NCBI GenBank assembly: GCA_963842295.1
Contig: CAWJFY010000011.1
Span: 279,196-343,195, forward strand
From: JAJNBA01 sp963842295
GTDB lineage: Bacteria; Actinomycetota; UBA4738; HRBIN12
Direction of reading: 5' to 3'
Length of the DNA stretch: 64,000 nucleotides
Shown: piece after piece, positions 18,443 through 28,058 of the stretch
Numbering within the stretch: the first letter of the stretch is position 1
Layout: each line of letters opens with the position of its first letter
Notes under the pieces: model-generated
What the model was told of the DNA's origin: nothing
What the model saw: the letters and a program-made list of their open reading frames with translations, nothing else
Database searches by the model: none
Translations under genes and position numbers: made by a program

Positions 18443-19306
18443 ATGGGTAGCCCAACCGTGGTGATCGCCATGCCCGTCCGCGACTGCGAGGCGACGATCG
18501 AGACGGCGATCCGATCGATCCTCAATCAGAGCTACCGTCAGTGGACCCTCTTACTCATGGAGGACGGGTCGAAAGACGCTACCCGTGCTCTCGCAGAGAA
18601 GTTCACTTTCGATGAACGAGTCAAGGTCTTCGCCGACGGCCGGTCCCTGGGCATCACGGCCCGACTCAATCAAGCGATATCCCTCAGCGGGTCGCACGAG
18701 TACTTCGCCCGGATGGATGGCGACGATATCTCGTATCCGGATCGACTGGAGCGCCAGATCGCTGCTCTCGAGGGTGATCCGGAGCTGGACGTGGTGGGGT
18801 CATCGGTGCTGGTGTTCGGGGACTCCGGAGAAGCGCTCGGCTGGCGGCGAGTGCCATCTCTCCATGACGAGATCTGTGGCAGCCCCAGCTCGGGATTCCA
18901 CATGGCCCATCCGTCGTGGTGCGGGCGTCGAGAGTGGTTCGAACGGTACGGCTATGACGAGCGAGCCTACGGTTGCGAGGATCAAGATCTTCTGAGGAGA
19001 TCGTGGCGATCCAGTCGTTTCGCGAACATCTCCGACATCCTGCTCGGGTACCGCGAGCACGGGATCAGGCTCGGCGCGACGATCCGGACCCGACGGAGCA
19101 CGGTGGGATCAGTCGCGCGGGCCGAGGGCGGCTGGACGAGCGCCACCACGTTCCGGGCCATCTTGGAGCAAGCGGGCAAAGGTCTCGCTGAAGTAGTCGC
19201 GTGCGGGCTTCATCAGGAGCAGGTGGTGCTCCGTCGTCGTCGGAGAGACCTCCGAGCTGCGGACGTCTCCCGTTGGGCGGAGGTCTGGGAGCTTAATCAT
19301 GCGTGA
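18443..19306 (+). CDS. Family-2 glycosyltransferase
   Basis: 287 residues with GT-A fold marks: VVIAMPVRDCEATIETAIRS at the start, QSYRQWTLLLMEDGSKDAT, and the metal-binding RMDGDDISYPDRLERQ (DxD type). Catalytic acid region YGCEDQDLLRR near 178-188 carries the family ED motif. Transfers a sugar from a nucleotide donor during repeat-unit assembly. Its stop overlaps the start of the polymerase gene by eight bases. Confidence 0.93.
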   Translation: MGSPTVVIAMPVRDCEATIETAIRSILNQSYRQWTLLLMEDGSKDATRALAEKFTFDERVKVFADGRSLGITARLNQAISLSGSHEYFARMDGDDISYPDRLERQIAALEGDPELDVVGSSVLVFGDSGEALGWRRVPSLHDEICGSPSSGFHMAHPSWCGRREWFERYGYDERAYGCEDQDLLRRSWRSSRFANISDILLGYREHGIRLGATIRTRRSTVGSVARAEGGWTSATTFRAILEQAGKGLAEVVACGLHQEQVVLRRRRRDLRAADVSRWAEVWELNHA

Positions 19307-20780
19307 GGTCGAGCCGATCCGAGCGACGAGCGAACGGACCGAGGGAACGTTGCCCGTCTGGCCCACTGCAATCGTCGCCGTTGGACTGCTCCTCTACACC
19401 CTGGCTCCACGAGAGGACCTACGGCCCTCCGCGATCGTCGCCTTGTTCGTCTATGGCTCGGCGATGTACGTGTTTCCGTCGTGCCGACCCCGCCGCGACC
19501 ACGCCATCTCGCCCGCCACGTGGGCGATCGGCCTGTTCGGCTTGTCGATCGTGCTGTGTCCGATCCTCGTCGCGTTCTTCGGTCCAACCCGATCACAGCT
19601 TCCCACCCTGACCAGCACCGCAGCCATGGATCGGGCGTTGATGACCATGACTGTGGCTTTCATCGCCTTCTGCGCCGGTTTCGGCTTCGCCTATCGGAGA
19701 TCTCTCAGGCGACAGCAGGCTCCCTCGAGCGGCTGGTTCGGCTCTCTACTTCCGCCGTGGCTCCCGGTGCTTTTCGTGTGCCTGGGACTCTTCGGGCTCC
19801 TGCTGTCGTTCGGAAGCCCAGGAGATCTCCTTGCCTACCTGGGATCGCCGGATCAGGCGCGTGCTGTCGCGGCCGAAGACGCGACCCTCCGAGGGTTGAT
19901 CGGACTCGTTCTCCGGCCGTTCCTCGGCTTCGGACTGATCGCGATGTGGTGTCGATCGGTGGACTCATCCGCGCGATATGTCCGAGCAGCACGGGTCCGC
20001 TTCCTGCTGGTAGTGGCCGCAACGGTTCTTGCCTATAGCACCTTCGGATTCAACAGAGCGTCGATCGTGTACCCGTTGCTCGGGATCGTCGCCGTCTACA
20101 ACGAGCGGGTGCGCCGTGTCGGCGTCGCGGCTCTGGTCGGAGTCGCCGCGATCAGTCTGTTGCTCTTCGGCTCCATAGGAATCTATCGAAGCGGATCGTT
20201 CACCGCTGGTGAGTTCCTCGGGGATCCGGGCCGGCGCGCTATCACCGAGGGATTCGATCTGAATCAAGAGATCCAGGTCTACGGGGCCGCACCCCAGTTC
20301 CTCGCGTTCGTGATGACGCAGGCCGAACGGATCCCGCCGCGATGGGGTGGGGCTCTCGTTTCCGGGATCGCCTCCCCCATCCCGGTCGTCGGGAAGCCAT
20401 TCCGGGAGGCCTCGGGAACCGGGCTCTACAACCATTGGATCTACGGGGCCTCCGACGTTCGCGACCAGGTGATCCCGTTCGCGGGCGAGCTCTTCATCGA
20501 CCTCCGCATCGCGGGCGTGGTGATCGGGTTCCTCTTGCTGGGCGCGATCGTCGCCAGGCTGCAGGTCGGGTTCGTTCGGTCGGAGACGGCACTCGGAGCA
20601 TTCGTGTCGCAATACGTAGGGATGTGGCTCGCATTCCCGATCATCGGCAGCGCCGAAGTCGTGAGTCAGATCTTCGTGTACTTCATGCTGCCCGTCTACG
20701 TATCGATCGGATACGGTCTGCTCCGCTCTCGTACCGGTGCGCTCATGTCGCGGCCAGTGCGTCCGCGTACGCCTGCATGA
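19299..20780 (+). CDS. Wzy-like O-antigen/oligosaccharide repeat-unit polymerase
   Basis: 493 residues with about 11-12 membrane helices spread over the length and one longer external loop (about 295-385, including EIQVYGAAPQFLAF and GTGLYNHWIYGASDV) before the last helices, as in Wzy-type proteins. Sequence conservation in this group is low, so the call rests on topology and context (flippase, glycosyltransferases, Wzz). It should join repeat units outside the membrane. The 3' end overlaps the convergent glycosyltransferase by 38 bases. Confidence 0.82.
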   Translation: MREVEPIRATSERTEGTLPVWPTAIVAVGLLLYTLAPREDLRPSAIVALFVYGSAMYVFPSCRPRRDHAISPATWAIGLFGLSIVLCPILVAFFGPTRSQLPTLTSTAAMDRALMTMTVAFIAFCAGFGFAYRRSLRRQQAPSSGWFGSLLPPWLPVLFVCLGLFGLLLSFGSPGDLLAYLGSPDQARAVAAEDATLRGLIGLVLRPFLGFGLIAMWCRSVDSSARYVRAARVRFLLVVAATVLAYSTFGFNRASIVYPLLGIVAVYNERVRRVGVAALVGVAAISLLLFGSIGIYRSGSFTAGEFLGDPGRRAITEGFDLNQEIQVYGAAPQFLAFVMTQAERIPPRWGGALVSGIASPIPVVGKPFREASGTGLYNHWIYGASDVRDQVIPFAGELFIDLRIAGVVIGFLLLGAIVARLQVGFVRSETALGAFVSQYVGMWLAFPIIGSAEVVSQIFVYFMLPVYVSIGYGLLRSRTGALMSRPVRPRTPA

Positions 20781-21874
20781 GCGCTTCGGCCACGGTCTCT
20801 TGTGAGAACTTCTCGACCGCGCGGCGGCGTGCTGCAGCCCCCAGCCTCTGCCGGACATCCGGATCATCGAGGAGTCTCAGCATGCACGCAGTAAGAGAGT
20901 CCACATCGTCAACCGGAACGAGCAATCCTGTCTCGCCGTCGACGACCGCATCGATCACGCCATAGATCCGGGAGGCGATGGCAGGGACGGCTGCGCACGC
21001 CGCTTCGAGGATGACGTTCCCGAATCCCTCTCGCCGGCTCGGCAGGCAAAGGACATCGGCCGCCTTCACATACCTTTCTGGCTCCGACGTTTGGTCGAGG
21101 ACCGCCATACGCTTCGTCTCTCTGAGCGTGGGAAGGGCAAGCAGGTTCTCTTCGTCTGGACCTACGACAACCAGGTAGCCATCCATCCTGGTGGAAACGA
21201 TCCGCTGCCACGCGCGCGCGAGTTGGAGTACGCCCTTGTCGTGAGCCAATCGACCGAGGAAGAGGAACACGACGTCCTCGTCTCGGATCCCAAGCTCCTT
21301 GCGCACACTCCGCCGAACCTCTGGATCGGGTGCGAAGCGTTCGATGTCGACTCCGGATACCGAGCCAGACGCCAGCACTCGACCCTCTTCTGGATCGAGA
21401 ACGCCCTTCAGCTCGGAGGAAGTCCCGCTCCGAGGGGCTCACGACCAAGACGTCGGTAGCCAGGGCGGCGGTGAGGCGATCGGCATTCTTCAGGAGCCAT
21501 CGAGACCAACCGCGATGCGTCGCCCAGACCTCGCCCATGAACGTGTGCACGCGGACAGGGACCCGGGCCGCGGATGCCGCAAGCATCGCGACCAAGCCAG
21601 CCTTCGGGGTCATCGAGTGAACGACATCGAACCGCTCGCGCCGGAACAACCGATAGAGAGCGAAGAGAGCGAAGAGGTCGCGGAACGGAGCAGGGCGACG
21701 CTCCAACCGTACTGAGAAGGGTCGCACGTCTTCCGGCAGGAACGCGAGCTCGCCGGGTCTCGCGTTGGCAACCACTGAGACGCGGTAGATCTTGCTCAAG
21801 AGCCGTAGCTGGTAGCTCAGGAATGCGCGAGCGGTCCCAGGGTGTGAAACGACGATAACGACTCTCTTCATCAT
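20743..21874 (-). pseudogene. Family-4-type glycosyltransferase with one frameshift
   Basis: Two open frames join into one GT-B protein of about 377 residues. The first (from ATG 21874) gives KRVVIVVSHPGTARAFLSYQ, FDVVHSMTPKAGLVAML and VLVVSPSERDFLRAEG. The second gives VDIERFAPDP, FLFLGRLAHDKGVLQLARAW and the donor loop LPSRREGFGNVILEAAC, ending in a normal C-terminus. The break is at about 21405, where removing one G from a GGG run (minus strand) restores LRAEGVLDPEEGRVLASG. Both halves are well conserved, so a sequence error is likelier than a dead gene. Relatives add a sugar to lipid-linked oligosaccharides. Confidence 0.88.
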
Positions 21875-22070
21875 AGAGATCCGATGGTCCTCCTCAGGCT
21901 GCTCAGCTCGACGCGTCATACCGTCAGATCAGACGCAACATTCGAGTCGAATCTCCACATCATAATGACGTCGACGGATCTGACTCCCCAGGGAGTATGC
22001 CTACAGGTGACGCGCCGGGAGCTCGGCTTCGGGACCGGCTGTAGAATCCGGGGTCTCCCGAGGAGTGATC

Positions 22071-23846
22071 ATGATGCAGCAACCAGAACTCGAATCGAAG
22101 CCGACTGACCTCCGCGAGCTCCTGCGTGTCCTCCGTCGTCGTAAAGGGTCGATCGCCCTGGTGACCGTCGTGGTAACAGCGCTCGCCGTGGGATTCGTCA
22201 TATGGCGCACGCCGGTCTATACGTCGCTCGCTGAGGTAGAGGTCCGGCCTCTGACTATCGACGAGGAGTTGCAGCCGTTCGCTTCCGACTCGTTCGTGAA
22301 CATGGACACCGAGGCTGCGCGGGTGACGCAGGAGCCGGTAGCCAGGCTCGCGGCCCCGGCTCTCGACCTGGACCCTAGCTCGGCCGCTGACCTCGCCGAT
22401 GCCACGAAGGATGTCGAGGTCACCGTTAAGGCGAACACGACGTTCCTTGAGATCGCGTGCACGAAGGCCAAGATCAGACGAAGCCCGGCTCTGCGCGGAC
22501 TCCTTCGCAACCTCGTACATCCAGGACCGGGTGGGGAACGCGAGGAACCTCTACGACGAGAGGGTGGAGGCGGCGCAAGAGCGGATCCAGGAGGCGAACG
22601 ATCAGATCGAGCTACTGAGCGAACGGCTCGATCAGCTGAGCGAGGGGCAGGACGCTGCCCGGGCCACTGTCGAGGCGCAGATCGAAGCTCAGAGCCAACT
22701 CATCGTGGCCGCGCAGACCAATCTGCTCTCCTTGCCCACTGCCTCACCCGATGCCGCGGTGTTGGTCCGTTCGGCCGACTTCCCGGTGAAGCCATCGAAC
22801 AAGGACTATCTGTTCACCGGTGTACTCGCCGCCATGCTGGGTTTGGCATTGGGCATCGGCCTCGCTCTCATTCGAGAGCGCCTCGCTGAGCCGATAGCCG
22901 GCCGGGAGGACTTCGAACGGGTTCTCGGGGCCCAGGTCTTGGCAGCCGTTCCCGCACTGCCCACTCCGCTGTATGGTCGCACGACCGGTCCTGGTCACCG
23001 TGAATGCGCCCGAGAGTCCTGCATCGCAGGCATATCGGGGCGCGGGGGCTGCGTTGCTTCACCTTGCCCGGGAGGCCTCACTGAAGGTGATCGCACTGAC
23101 GGGGCCGAGTGAGGGTGACGGCAAGACGCCGGCGACAGGCAACCTGGCCGTGGCATTGGCGCAGAGCGGAAGGCAGGTGATCGCCGTTTCGTGCGACCTG
23201 CGGAGTCCCACTCTGCACAGTTTCCTCAACCGCGACAACGACGTGGGACTCACCGACCTCTTGATGGGTGGGGCCTCATTCGACGAGGCGGTGCAAGGAA
23301 CGCATACGTCTGGCCTCTTCTTCATCGCGAGTGGGCCGACACCAGAGAATCCGACCGACCTACTTGGCAACGAGGATATGGGGCGATCTTGTCGCGGCGC
23401 TTCGTACACGCTTCGACTTCGTGCTTCTGGACGCTGGCCCCGGTCTGGTCGCCGACGCCCTCTTCCTGGCACCGCACGCCGACGGGATGATCGTCGTCGC
23501 CGACGCTGCCAGGACCTCCCGTGGAGCCGTTGCTCATCTCCGCCATCAGCTCGAGAGCGTGGGCGGTCTCATCATCGGCGGGATCCTCAACAGCTGGGCT
23601 CCCAAGCACGCGGGCTACCCCTACCCCTACTATCTCGGAACTGACCACGGCCCGCGTGCCTCCGCGGGGTCCGTGGAAGACGGCGTGAGAGGATCTGGAG
23701 ATGACCGTGCTGTGCCCGAGTGGCGCGGGCCTCGGTCTGGACGGTCCACCGCCGAGTCCGTTCCGTCTCATCCCAGTGACGGCCCAAGAGCCGAGGCATC
23801 AGCCGCCGGTTCACGTGCCGCGGACGTGGAAGAAGATCAGCGGTAG
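22071..23846 (+). pseudogene. Wzz/Wzc-type chain-length regulator fused to a tyrosine kinase, frameshifted
   Basis: N-terminal Wzz domain with helix 1 (about residues 23-43), a coiled coil (RIQEANDQIELLSERLDQLS) and helix 2 (TGVLAAMLGLALGIGLALI), then a BY-kinase domain: GPSEGDGKT (Walker A), VSCDLRSPTLHSF (A'), FVLLDAGPGLVADAL (Walker B) and a tyrosine cluster YPYPYY. Such proteins set polymer length at the membrane through phosphorylation cycles. Frame changes lie near 22472-22476, 22975 and 23381. At 23380-23383 removing one G from GGGG, and at 22472/22475 restoring one G and one C, rejoins the protein. A proline follows the Walker A threonine, which is unusual. ATG 22071 has GAGGAG just upstream. 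The last 60 codons overlap the antisense VanZ frame. Confidence 0.88.
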
Positions 23847-24264
23847 GGACGGTCCGTCCGCTCAGACGCGCGGGTTCAGCCTGCATCAAACGTGAGGTCG
23901 TCCGCCGTCGGATGAGCGCGTGGACGGCGACCGCGGCCGCGGCGCCGATCGCCTCGGCCACCAGGTCGTAGACCTCCGCGGCGCGCGTGGCTGTCATGCC
24001 CTGGAGGATCTCGATCACGGCGCCGCCCGCGATCGCCGCGAGCGGGAACCATCTCCCGAGGTGCGGGAATCGACCGATCCCTCTTCCGGGACGCCAGACC
24101 GCCGCGAAGAGGAAGCTCAGCGTGGTGGTGAAGTAGGCGATAGCGTGGCCCACCCTGTCGGCGCCGGGGAAGAGATCGGCGCCGGGCGGCGGTGCCACGA
24201 AGCTGAACCAGAGGGTGGCGGCGACGCAGGCGGCCGTCAACGCCCAGAGGCCTCGATCGATCAT
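23587..24264 (-). CDS. VanZ-like membrane protein
   Basis: Three to four membrane helices in the first 120 residues: LWALTAACVAATLWFSFVAP, VGHAIAYFTTTLSFLFAAVW, FPLAAIAGGAVIEILQGM and LVAEAIGAAAAVAVHALI. The VanZ-like signature is D-VGHAIAYF and EILQGMTATRAAEVYDLVAEAIGA. Function of stand-alone VanZ-like proteins is not settled; envelope roles are assumed. The frame continues to 23587, but the last roughly 100 residues are Arg-rich and lie antisense to the kinase tail, so the true end is probably near 23880 and either gene may hold another shift. Confidence 0.7.
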   Translation of the reverse strand: MIDRGLWALTAACVAATLWFSFVAPPPGADLFPGADRVGHAIAYFTTTLSFLFAAVWRPGRGIGRFPHLGRWFPLAAIAGGAVIEILQGMTATRAAEVYDLVAEAIGAAAAVAVHALIRRRTTSRLMQAEPARLSGRTVPTADLLPRPRHVNRRLMPRLLGRHWDETERTRRWTVQTEARATRAQHGHLQILSRRLPRTPRRHAGRGQFRDSRGRGSPRAWEPSC

Positions 24265-24363
24265 CCAGTCGCTGCGGGTTCGGTGATCGACCTCATGTCG
24301 CGGGCGACCCTAGCAGCGACCAACTGCCGCAAGGGCTCGGCAGATCGACTCGGTAGTCAGGTG

Positions 24364-25638
24364 TCAGATGGACCAGACGGGAACGGACGGGCGCTTCCTA
24401 CGCTTGTCCTCGTACATCCCTTCATCCGCCGCATCGATCAGCTCCTCGAGCGTGACGGAGCGGCCAGGGGCAAGAGCAGAAAGGCCGATAGAGAGGGACA
24501 CGCGGAAGTCCCGCCCGGGTCGAGCATCGTGGGCGGCCGCCGTGGCGCGCATCCGCTCCACCGCGCGACCCGGATCGAGGTCGGGGTCGCCCATGAGGAG
24601 CACGCAGAACTCATCGCCTCCGATGCGCCCCGCGAGGTCTGATGCACGGATCGTCTCGCGCAACACGTCGGCCACCTCCTTCAGCAACAGATCGCCCATC
24701 GAATGGCCGAACTCGTCGTTCACACTCTTCAGGCCGTCAACGTCGACGAACAACAGAGCGACCGCCGTCCGTGTTCGCGCCGCGACCAGGAGTTGGTGCT
24801 CTCCTTGCGCGAAGAAGCCTCTCCGATTGGCCAGACCCGTGAGGTCGTCGACCGTGGCGAGCTGGCGGAGCTCCCCCTGAAGCGCGGAGAGGTGGGATCC
24901 GGTCCGGACCAAGGCACGGGAGAGCGACCCGAGCTCGTCGCGCGAGCCGTCCGGCGCCTCGAGCGGCTTCCCTTCGTCGAGTCGTTTCGCGTTCCTCCGC
25001 ATGCGCGCGACCCGTCTCACGATGCCGGCCGTGAAGCCAACCATGAGGACCATCGCCGCGAAGACGGCCGCAGGCATCGCGAGGACCTGCACGAGGTACG
25101 ACCTTTGGAACGCCGAATCGCGCGCCGCGATCCGCTGGGCGACCAACTCGTCGGCGGTCAGCCGCATCTGTTCGGTCAGTCCTCGCAGGGCATCGGTGAT
25201 GGTCTGGCCGTGGAGCAGGAGCGTCACGAGCCGAGCCTGGCTCTCGCGCGCTCCCGCGCTCCCGACCCGCAGGGTGGCTCGGAACGTCTCAACTCGCTCG
25301 TCGACGAGCTCGTGGAGCCGTTCGAGCCGCTTGCGCTGGACTCCTTCGATGAGATGAAGTCGGAGCTGCCTCAGGTCGAGTCGAAGTTCGCCCACCGCTT
25401 CTTCGTAGTCCGCCTGCATGCCCGATCGTTCGGTGAGCAGGTATCCGCGGACGCTCGACTCGGCGACGCCCAGGTCGTTCTGGATCTCTGCGAGTAGCTG
25501 TCTGACCGTGTTCGTGCGGTCCACGGCGGCGTTGGTTCGCGACGCCGTCCCCTGCGCGGACACCGCGGACACGACGGCGAAGATCAAGACGACGACCGGG
25601 ATCGTCGACAATGCAAGCATCTTCGAGCGAAGTGGCAC
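24364..25638 (-). CDS. Membrane diguanylate cyclase (GGDEF)
   Basis: Makes cyclic di-GMP. 424 residues: helix 1 (about 7-28), a helical CHASE3-like sensor of about 150 residues, helix 2 (about 185-210, VLAMPAAVFAAMVLMVGFTAG), a HAMP-like linker, and a GGDEF domain from about residue 265 (DDLTGLANRRGFF). The catalytic motif GGDEF is intact, and RASD lies exactly five residues before it, so the inhibitory I-site is present. GTG start at 25638 with AGGAG eight bases upstream. No EAL domain. Location next to a glycan locus suggests, but does not show, control of surface polymer by c-di-GMP. Confidence 0.95.
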   Translation of the reverse strand: MPLRSKMLALSTIPVVVLIFAVVSAVSAQGTASRTNAAVDRTNTVRQLLAEIQNDLGVAESSVRGYLLTERSGMQADYEEAVGELRLDLRQLRLHLIEGVQRKRLERLHELVDERVETFRATLRVGSAGARESQARLVTLLLHGQTITDALRGLTEQMRLTADELVAQRIAARDSAFQRSYLVQVLAMPAAVFAAMVLMVGFTAGIVRRVARMRRNAKRLDEGKPLEAPDGSRDELGSLSRALVRTGSHLSALQGELRQLATVDDLTGLANRRGFFAQGEHQLLVAARTRTAVALLFVDVDGLKSVNDEFGHSMGDLLLKEVADVLRETIRASDLAGRIGGDEFCVLLMGDPDLDPGRAVERMRATAAAHDARPGRDFRVSLSIGLSALAPGRSVTLEELIDAADEGMYEDKRRKRPSVPVWSI

Positions 25639-25708
25639 GGCTGGTTCTCCTGTGAGAAGCCCGACCTATTGACTTCGACCTCACGAGAGGGTCTCTTGAA
25701 TCCCGGGG

Positions 25709-25737
25709 TTGTCTACCGACCGGTAGAGGGCGATAAT
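25709..25737 (+). promoter_or_regulatory. Promoter of the acyl-CoA reductase operon, leaderless
   Basis: -35 TTGTCT at 25709-25714, a 17-base spacer, -10 GATAAT at 25732-25737, and the ATG at 25745 seven bases later. Transcription would begin at the start codon, giving a leaderless mRNA; no Shine-Dalgarno is present. It is the best-formed promoter in the window. Confidence 0.7.
25712..25727. promoter_or_regulatory. Palindromic operator, probably for the operon's own TetR protein
   Basis: TCTACCG and CGGTAGA form perfect 7-base arms around AC. The palindrome fills the spacer between -35 and -10 of the operon promoter. TetR-family dimers bind palindromes of about this size and block polymerase from such positions. 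The operon's last gene (31810) encodes a TetR regulator, so autoregulation is the natural reading. Confidence 0.6.
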
Positions 25738-25744
25738 CTGCCGG

Positions 25745-28054
25745 ATGGTAGAGAAAGGGAAGGAACGGCGGACCAAGCCGGGCCGTTCGATCGTGGACCG
25801 GCTGGCAGGGAAGCGGATCTTCCTCACGGGCGTCACCGGGTTCCTCGGTCAGGTCGTCCTCGAGCGTCTTCTCGCCGATTTCCCCGAGACCAGGGCCGTC
25901 CTGCTCGTCCGTTCCCAAACGGGCGCCTCCTCCGTCGAGCGCGTGCACTACCTCACACGGAAACCGTGTTTCGACGCGTTGCGCGCGTCCCTCGGATCCG
26001 ACGATGCGCTCCTGCGGCTCCTGGACGAGCGGGTCGAGGTCGTGGACGGTGACTTCTCACGCGGCCAGCCGGATCTGCCAGGCGACATCGACGTCGCGAT
26101 CCACTCTGCGGCCACGGTCGCGTTCGATCCGCCGATCGACGAGGGCTTCCAGACGAACCTGCTCGGTGCGATGAATCTCTACCGGGGCATCCTCGCCGGC
26201 GGATCTCGACCTGCGCTCGTCCACGTCTCCACCGCCTATGTCGCGGGCGTGCAGAAGGGCGTGATCCCCGAGCGCACGCTGGACCATCGTGTTGACTGGA
26301 GGCTCGAGGCCGACCTCGCGATCCGGGCGCGAGGCGACGTCGAGGCGGCGTCGAGGAAGCCGGAGCTCCTCCGGCGTTTCCTGGACGACGCCTCGAAGGA
26401 GCACTCCCGCGCGGGGCCCACGACGGTCGCCGACGATGCCGAGCAACGCCGCAAGGAGTGGATGACCAAGCGGCTCGTCGAGTACGGACGTCAACGCGCC
26501 AGATCGCTCGGCTGGCCGGACGTCTACACGTTCACCAAGGCTATGGGCGAGCGAGCCGTCGAAGAGCTGGCCTCAGGCGAAGGCTTGCCGCTATCGATCG
26601 TTCGACCCTCGATCATCGAGTCCGCCCTCCTGCACCCTTCGCCGGGGTGGATCGACGGATTCAAGATGGCCGACCCGATCATCCGCGCGTACGGCCTCGG
26701 GCAGATCCCCGAGTTCCCCGGCATCCCGGAGGGGATCGTGGACATCATCCCGGTGGACTTCGTCGTGAACGCGATCCTCGCGGTGGCCGCGACACCTCCG
26801 CCACCAGGTGAGCCTGCGCACTATCACATCTCCTCAGGAGACCGGAACCCGCTCCAGTTCCATCAGCTCTACGCGCTCGTCCGGGAATACTTCGAGGCCC
26901 ACCCGCTGCCCGAGCGAGGCCGAGGCCAGCACAAGGTCCCCGAGTGGACTTTCCCCGGCAACGTCACCGTCGAGAAGATGCTCCGCCGAGCCGAGCAGTT
27001 CACCGACCTGGCGGAACAGGTCGTCACGCACCTGCCCAAGTCCAAAGGCATGCGCGAGGCCGTGCGCCGGGTGGATCGAGACAAAGCGCGCGTCGACTTC
27101 GTGAAGCGTTACTCCGATCTCTACGGCGCCTACACCGAGGCAGAGGTGATCTACACCGACGACGTGGCGATGGCCCTCTACGGCAGACTGTCCGCTGAGG
27201 ATCGGGCCCGGTTCCCCTTCGACGCGGCGGCGATCGACTGGAAGTACTACCTGCAGGACGTCCACTCGCCGGCGGTGACCCAGTCGCTCCGGGAGCTGGC
27301 CAGGAGGGATCGAGAGCGCCCGACGGTCAAGATCCGGGAGCGCGAGGCGCCGGTGCTCGCCGTGTTCGACATGGAGGGGACGATCATCTCCTCGAACGTC
27401 GTCGAGTCCTACGTGTGGGCGAGGATGGCGGATCTCGAGCCCGACGAGTGGCCGGGCGAGCTCGTGGGGGTGTTCGGCCGGATCCCGCGCTATCTGGCGA
27501 TCGACCGGCGTGATCGTGGAGATTTCCTCCGCACTTTCTTCCGCAGATATGAGGGAGCCTCCGTGGACGGCCTCGATCGCCTGATCGATCGGCACGTCGG
27601 GGAGTTCATGCTCGAGAAGGCGAGCCCGGGAGCGATCCGCCGGATCAGGGAGCATCGTGCGGCAGGACACCGGACCCTGCTGCTCACCGCTGCTGCCAAC
27701 GCGTTCCTCCGGCCTCTGGATCCGCTGTTCGATGTGGTGATCGGCGCGGATCTGCAGGTGGACGACGCGGGACGCTACACCGGGTTCATGTCCAGCCCGC
27801 CGCTCGTCGGCGAGGCGCGAGCGGCATGGCTGCGCCGCCACGCCTCGACGGAGGGCGTCGATCTGAAGCACTCCTACGCTTACGCGGACTCCTACTCCGA
27901 CCTTCCCCTCCTCCGCGCGGTCGGGAACCCCGTAGCGGTCTCGCCGGATTCCCATCTGTACCGGTACGCACGGCGCCGCCGCTGGCCCATCGAGGAGTGG
28001 GGGATGTCGAAGGGCATGCCGCGCGTCCGTTTCCCGAAGCCGGCGAGGAGGTAG
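25745..28054 (+). CDS. Fatty acyl-CoA reductase fused to a HAD-IB hydrolase
   Basis: 769 residues in two parts. Residues about 20-480 are a male-sterility-type NAD(P)-dependent acyl reductase: FLTGVTGFLGQVVLERLL, VHVSTAYVAG, and YTFTK with the YxxxK pair. Such enzymes reduce acyl-CoA or acyl-ACP to aldehyde or alcohol. Residues about 535-769 are a HAD phosphatase of the SerB-like IB group: FDMEGTIISSN, TLLLTAAAN, YADSYSDLPLLRAVGNP. The second catalytic acid is Glu (DxE) where most have Asp. First gene of a five-gene operon with 4-15 base gaps. Fused proteins of this kind occur in actinobacteria; the joint reaction is not known to me. Confidence 0.88.
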   Translation: MVEKGKERRTKPGRSIVDRLAGKRIFLTGVTGFLGQVVLERLLADFPETRAVLLVRSQTGASSVERVHYLTRKPCFDALRASLGSDDALLRLLDERVEVVDGDFSRGQPDLPGDIDVAIHSAATVAFDPPIDEGFQTNLLGAMNLYRGILAGGSRPALVHVSTAYVAGVQKGVIPERTLDHRVDWRLEADLAIRARGDVEAASRKPELLRRFLDDASKEHSRAGPTTVADDAEQRRKEWMTKRLVEYGRQRARSLGWPDVYTFTKAMGERAVEELASGEGLPLSIVRPSIIESALLHPSPGWIDGFKMADPIIRAYGLGQIPEFPGIPEGIVDIIPVDFVVNAILAVAATPPPPGEPAHYHISSGDRNPLQFHQLYALVREYFEAHPLPERGRGQHKVPEWTFPGNVTVEKMLRRAEQFTDLAEQVVTHLPKSKGMREAVRRVDRDKARVDFVKRYSDLYGAYTEAEVIYTDDVAMALYGRLSAEDRARFPFDAAAIDWKYYLQDVHSPAVTQSLRELARRDRERPTVKIREREAPVLAVFDMEGTIISSNVVESYVWARMADLEPDEWPGELVGVFGRIPRYLAIDRRDRGDFLRTFFRRYEGASVDGLDRLIDRHVGEFMLEKASPGAIRRIREHRAAGHRTLLLTAAANAFLRPLDPLFDVVIGADLQVDDAGRYTGFMSSPPLVGEARAAWLRRHASTEGVDLKHSYAYADSYSDLPLLRAVGNPVAVSPDSHLYRYARRRRWPIEEWGMSKGMPRVRFPKPARR

Positions 28055-28058
28055 ATCC

